Assembly: GCA_030044775.1 (NCBI GenBank)
Contig: JASICF010000475.1
Span: 1 to 5,919, forward strand
DNA: 5,919 nt
Source: Candidatus Sulfotelmatobacter sp.
GTDB taxonomy: Bacteria > Acidobacteriota > Terriglobia > Terriglobales > Acidobacteriaceae
Direction of reading: 5' to 3'
Below are positions 4,755-5,919 of the stretch, in pieces. The translations under genes were made by a program, and so were the position numbers. Within the stretch, counting starts at the first letter, position 1. Each line of letters begins with the position of its first letter. The notes beneath the pieces are model-generated. The model was not told where the DNA came from. It made no database searches and saw only the letters and a list, made by a program, of their open reading frames with translations.

Positions 4755-5919
4755 ATGCCTCCGACGCTGGAAGAATGGCCGGCGACAAATCGCGCCCGCG
4801 TCCTGCGGGAGAGTCGGCAACGCTGGCTGACTGTTCCTGCGCGGTATTTTGACCAGTTGCTGCGCCATCTTTCCCGCGAAACCACTTCGGGCCGCTTTGT
4901 TCCGCAAATGGATGGGCTTCGCTTTATCGCCATTGGCATGGTAGTTCTGTTCCATTTGAACAGCTATCTCATGGCGAAGGCCCCTTTCTATGAGCGAGAT
5001 GCCGCCGCGCGCGATTGGCTTTGCCGCAGTGCTCTGGTCGGTTTCCATGGCGTTGAACTTTTCTTTGTGATCAGCGGCTTCATTCTTGCACTGCCCTTCG
5101 CCGCGCATCGATTAACTGGAGCTCCGGCAGTGAATTTGCGAAAGTATTACCTGCGGCGCCTCACGCGCCTGGAGCCGCCGTACGTAATCACAATTCTTCT
5201 TCTCATGCTCGTTGGGTTGTGGTTTTCAACGGGGTCGGCGCCAGACCTGGGGCCTCATCTGGCCGCGAGTCTGTTTTATTTGCATAATTTGATTTACGGC
5301 CGCCCCAGCACCGTCCTCGGCGTAGCCTGGTCGCTGGAAATTGAAGTTCAGTTTTACGTTCTGGTGCCCGCTCTGACCCTGCTCTTCGCAATCCGCAGTT
5401 CGGGTTTGCGGCGGTTTTTCATCGTCCTCTTTGCAGGGCTGGCGATCATTGCAAACGCGAGACTTGGCCAGTTAGGAACGAGATTTACGCTCTCAATCGC
5501 CGGGTATTTGCAATTTTTCCTTGTTGGATTTCTGCTCGCCGATGTTTTTCTGCTGGAATGGAAGACACCGTCGCGGCATCCAATTCTTTGGGATTGTGTC
5601 GCCTTACTTGGATGGCCGGCGCTCATGATCTCTTTACAATCGGAGATGCAGACTCGCTGGTTGTTTCCTTTATTGGTCTTCATCCTGTACTGCGCCGCAT
5701 TCCAGGGCCGTTGGACGAGCCGCGCTTTGTCGCATCGCTTCGTCACTGCTATCGGAGGAATGTGCTACTCGATATACTTAGTGCATTACGCGGTAATCTC
5801 TGCCGTGGGCCGCTTCAGCAGATTCATTGGCGCAGTTTTGCCAAATCCGTTGTATTTGCTTCTTCAGTTCGCGATGGTCGGAGCGGCCATTCTAGTGCTA
5901 TGCGGAGCGTATTTCTGTG
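4755..5919 (+). CDS. Acyltransferase 3 family membrane protein (OafA/YrhL-like), 3' end outside window
   Basis: A multi-spanning membrane O-acyltransferase; relatives transfer acetyl or other acyl groups to sugars of O-antigen, exopolysaccharide or peptidoglycan. The frame opens after TAG 4734, starts at ATG 4755 and runs off the edge after 388 codons with no stop. Residues 1-47 are a charged, non-membrane extension. The acyltransferase domain begins at FVPQMDGLRF (48-57). Arg56 and His67 (DGLRFIAIGMVVLFH) form the R-x10-H pair seen in active members. Further family motifs are GVELFFVISGF (99-109), the RRLTR block (134-138, an RxxR motif), FYLHNL (174-179), WSLEIEVQFY (192-201) and CYSIYLVH (337-344). 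About nine hydrophobic helices are visible. The core is nearly complete; any C-terminal SGNH domain would lie beyond the window. There is no clear Shine-Dalgarno before the ATG. The gene diverges from the FecR-like gene, and the acceptor sugar cannot be inferred. Confidence 0.92.
   Translation, partial: MPPTLEEWPATNRARVLRESRQRWLTVPARYFDQLLRHLSRETTSGRFVPQMDGLRFIAIGMVVLFHLNSYLMAKAPFYERDAAARDWLCRSALVGFHGVELFFVISGFILALPFAAHRLTGAPAVNLRKYYLRRLTRLEPPYVITILLLMLVGLWFSTGSAPDLGPHLAASLFYLHNLIYGRPSTVLGVAWSLEIEVQFYVLVPALTLLFAIRSSGLRRFFIVLFAGLAIIANARLGQLGTRFTLSIAGYLQFFLVGFLLADVFLLEWKTPSRHPILWDCVALLGWPALMISLQSEMQTRWLFPLLVFILYCAAFQGRWTSRALSHRFVTAIGGMCYSIYLVHYAVISAVGRFSRFIGAVLPNPLYLLLQFAMVGAAILVLCGAYFC

Overview
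The window looks like ordinary chromosome of a free-living Gram-negative-type bacterium, most likely an Acidobacteriota member related to Terriglobia/Koribacter. This is an inference. It rests on a tricorn-type protease homologue, an intergenic inverted repeat of the 'GTCATCC ... GGATGAC' type that I associate with these genomes, a short FecR-like exported protein with a C-terminal hydrophobic segment, and moderately GC-rich coding sequence. No mobile element, CRISPR array, tRNA or rRNA is visible.

Layout: (1) Bases 2-2017, + strand, are the 3' part (671 codons) of a large tricorn-like S41 serine protease, cut by the left edge. The catalytic tetrad is intact. (2) Bases 2018-2371 are non-coding. 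They hold a degenerate palindromic repeat (about 2043-2204), then a leader region in which two mutually exclusive hairpins can form just ahead of the next ribosome binding site. (3) Bases 2372-3364, + strand, encode a DHH/DHHA1 phosphoesterase. It is followed 7 bases later by a DUF2127 membrane protein (3372-3881), a probable two-gene operon. (4) Bases 3882-3945 separate convergent genes and hold a perfect 8-bp inverted repeat. (5) Bases 4605-3946, - strand, encode an exported FecR-like protein. Its TTG start is supported by a GGAGG Shine-Dalgarno and a sigma70-like promoter further upstream. (6) Bases 4755-5919, + strand, encode an OafA/YrhL-type membrane acyltransferase, cut by the right edge and divergent from the FecR-like gene.

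The genes do not form an obvious shared pathway. The left gene is peptide turnover. The DHH enzyme acts on phosphodiesters (nucleotide or oligonucleotide) and may be co-transcribed with an uncharacterised membrane protein. The right half is envelope-related: an exported FecR-like protein and a carbohydrate O-acyltransferase, divergently transcribed from a shared 149-base region. I see no convincing new biological system. The best leads are the structured leader of the DHH gene, the Cys variant of its first metal motif, the intergenic repeat family and the palindrome between the convergent genes.
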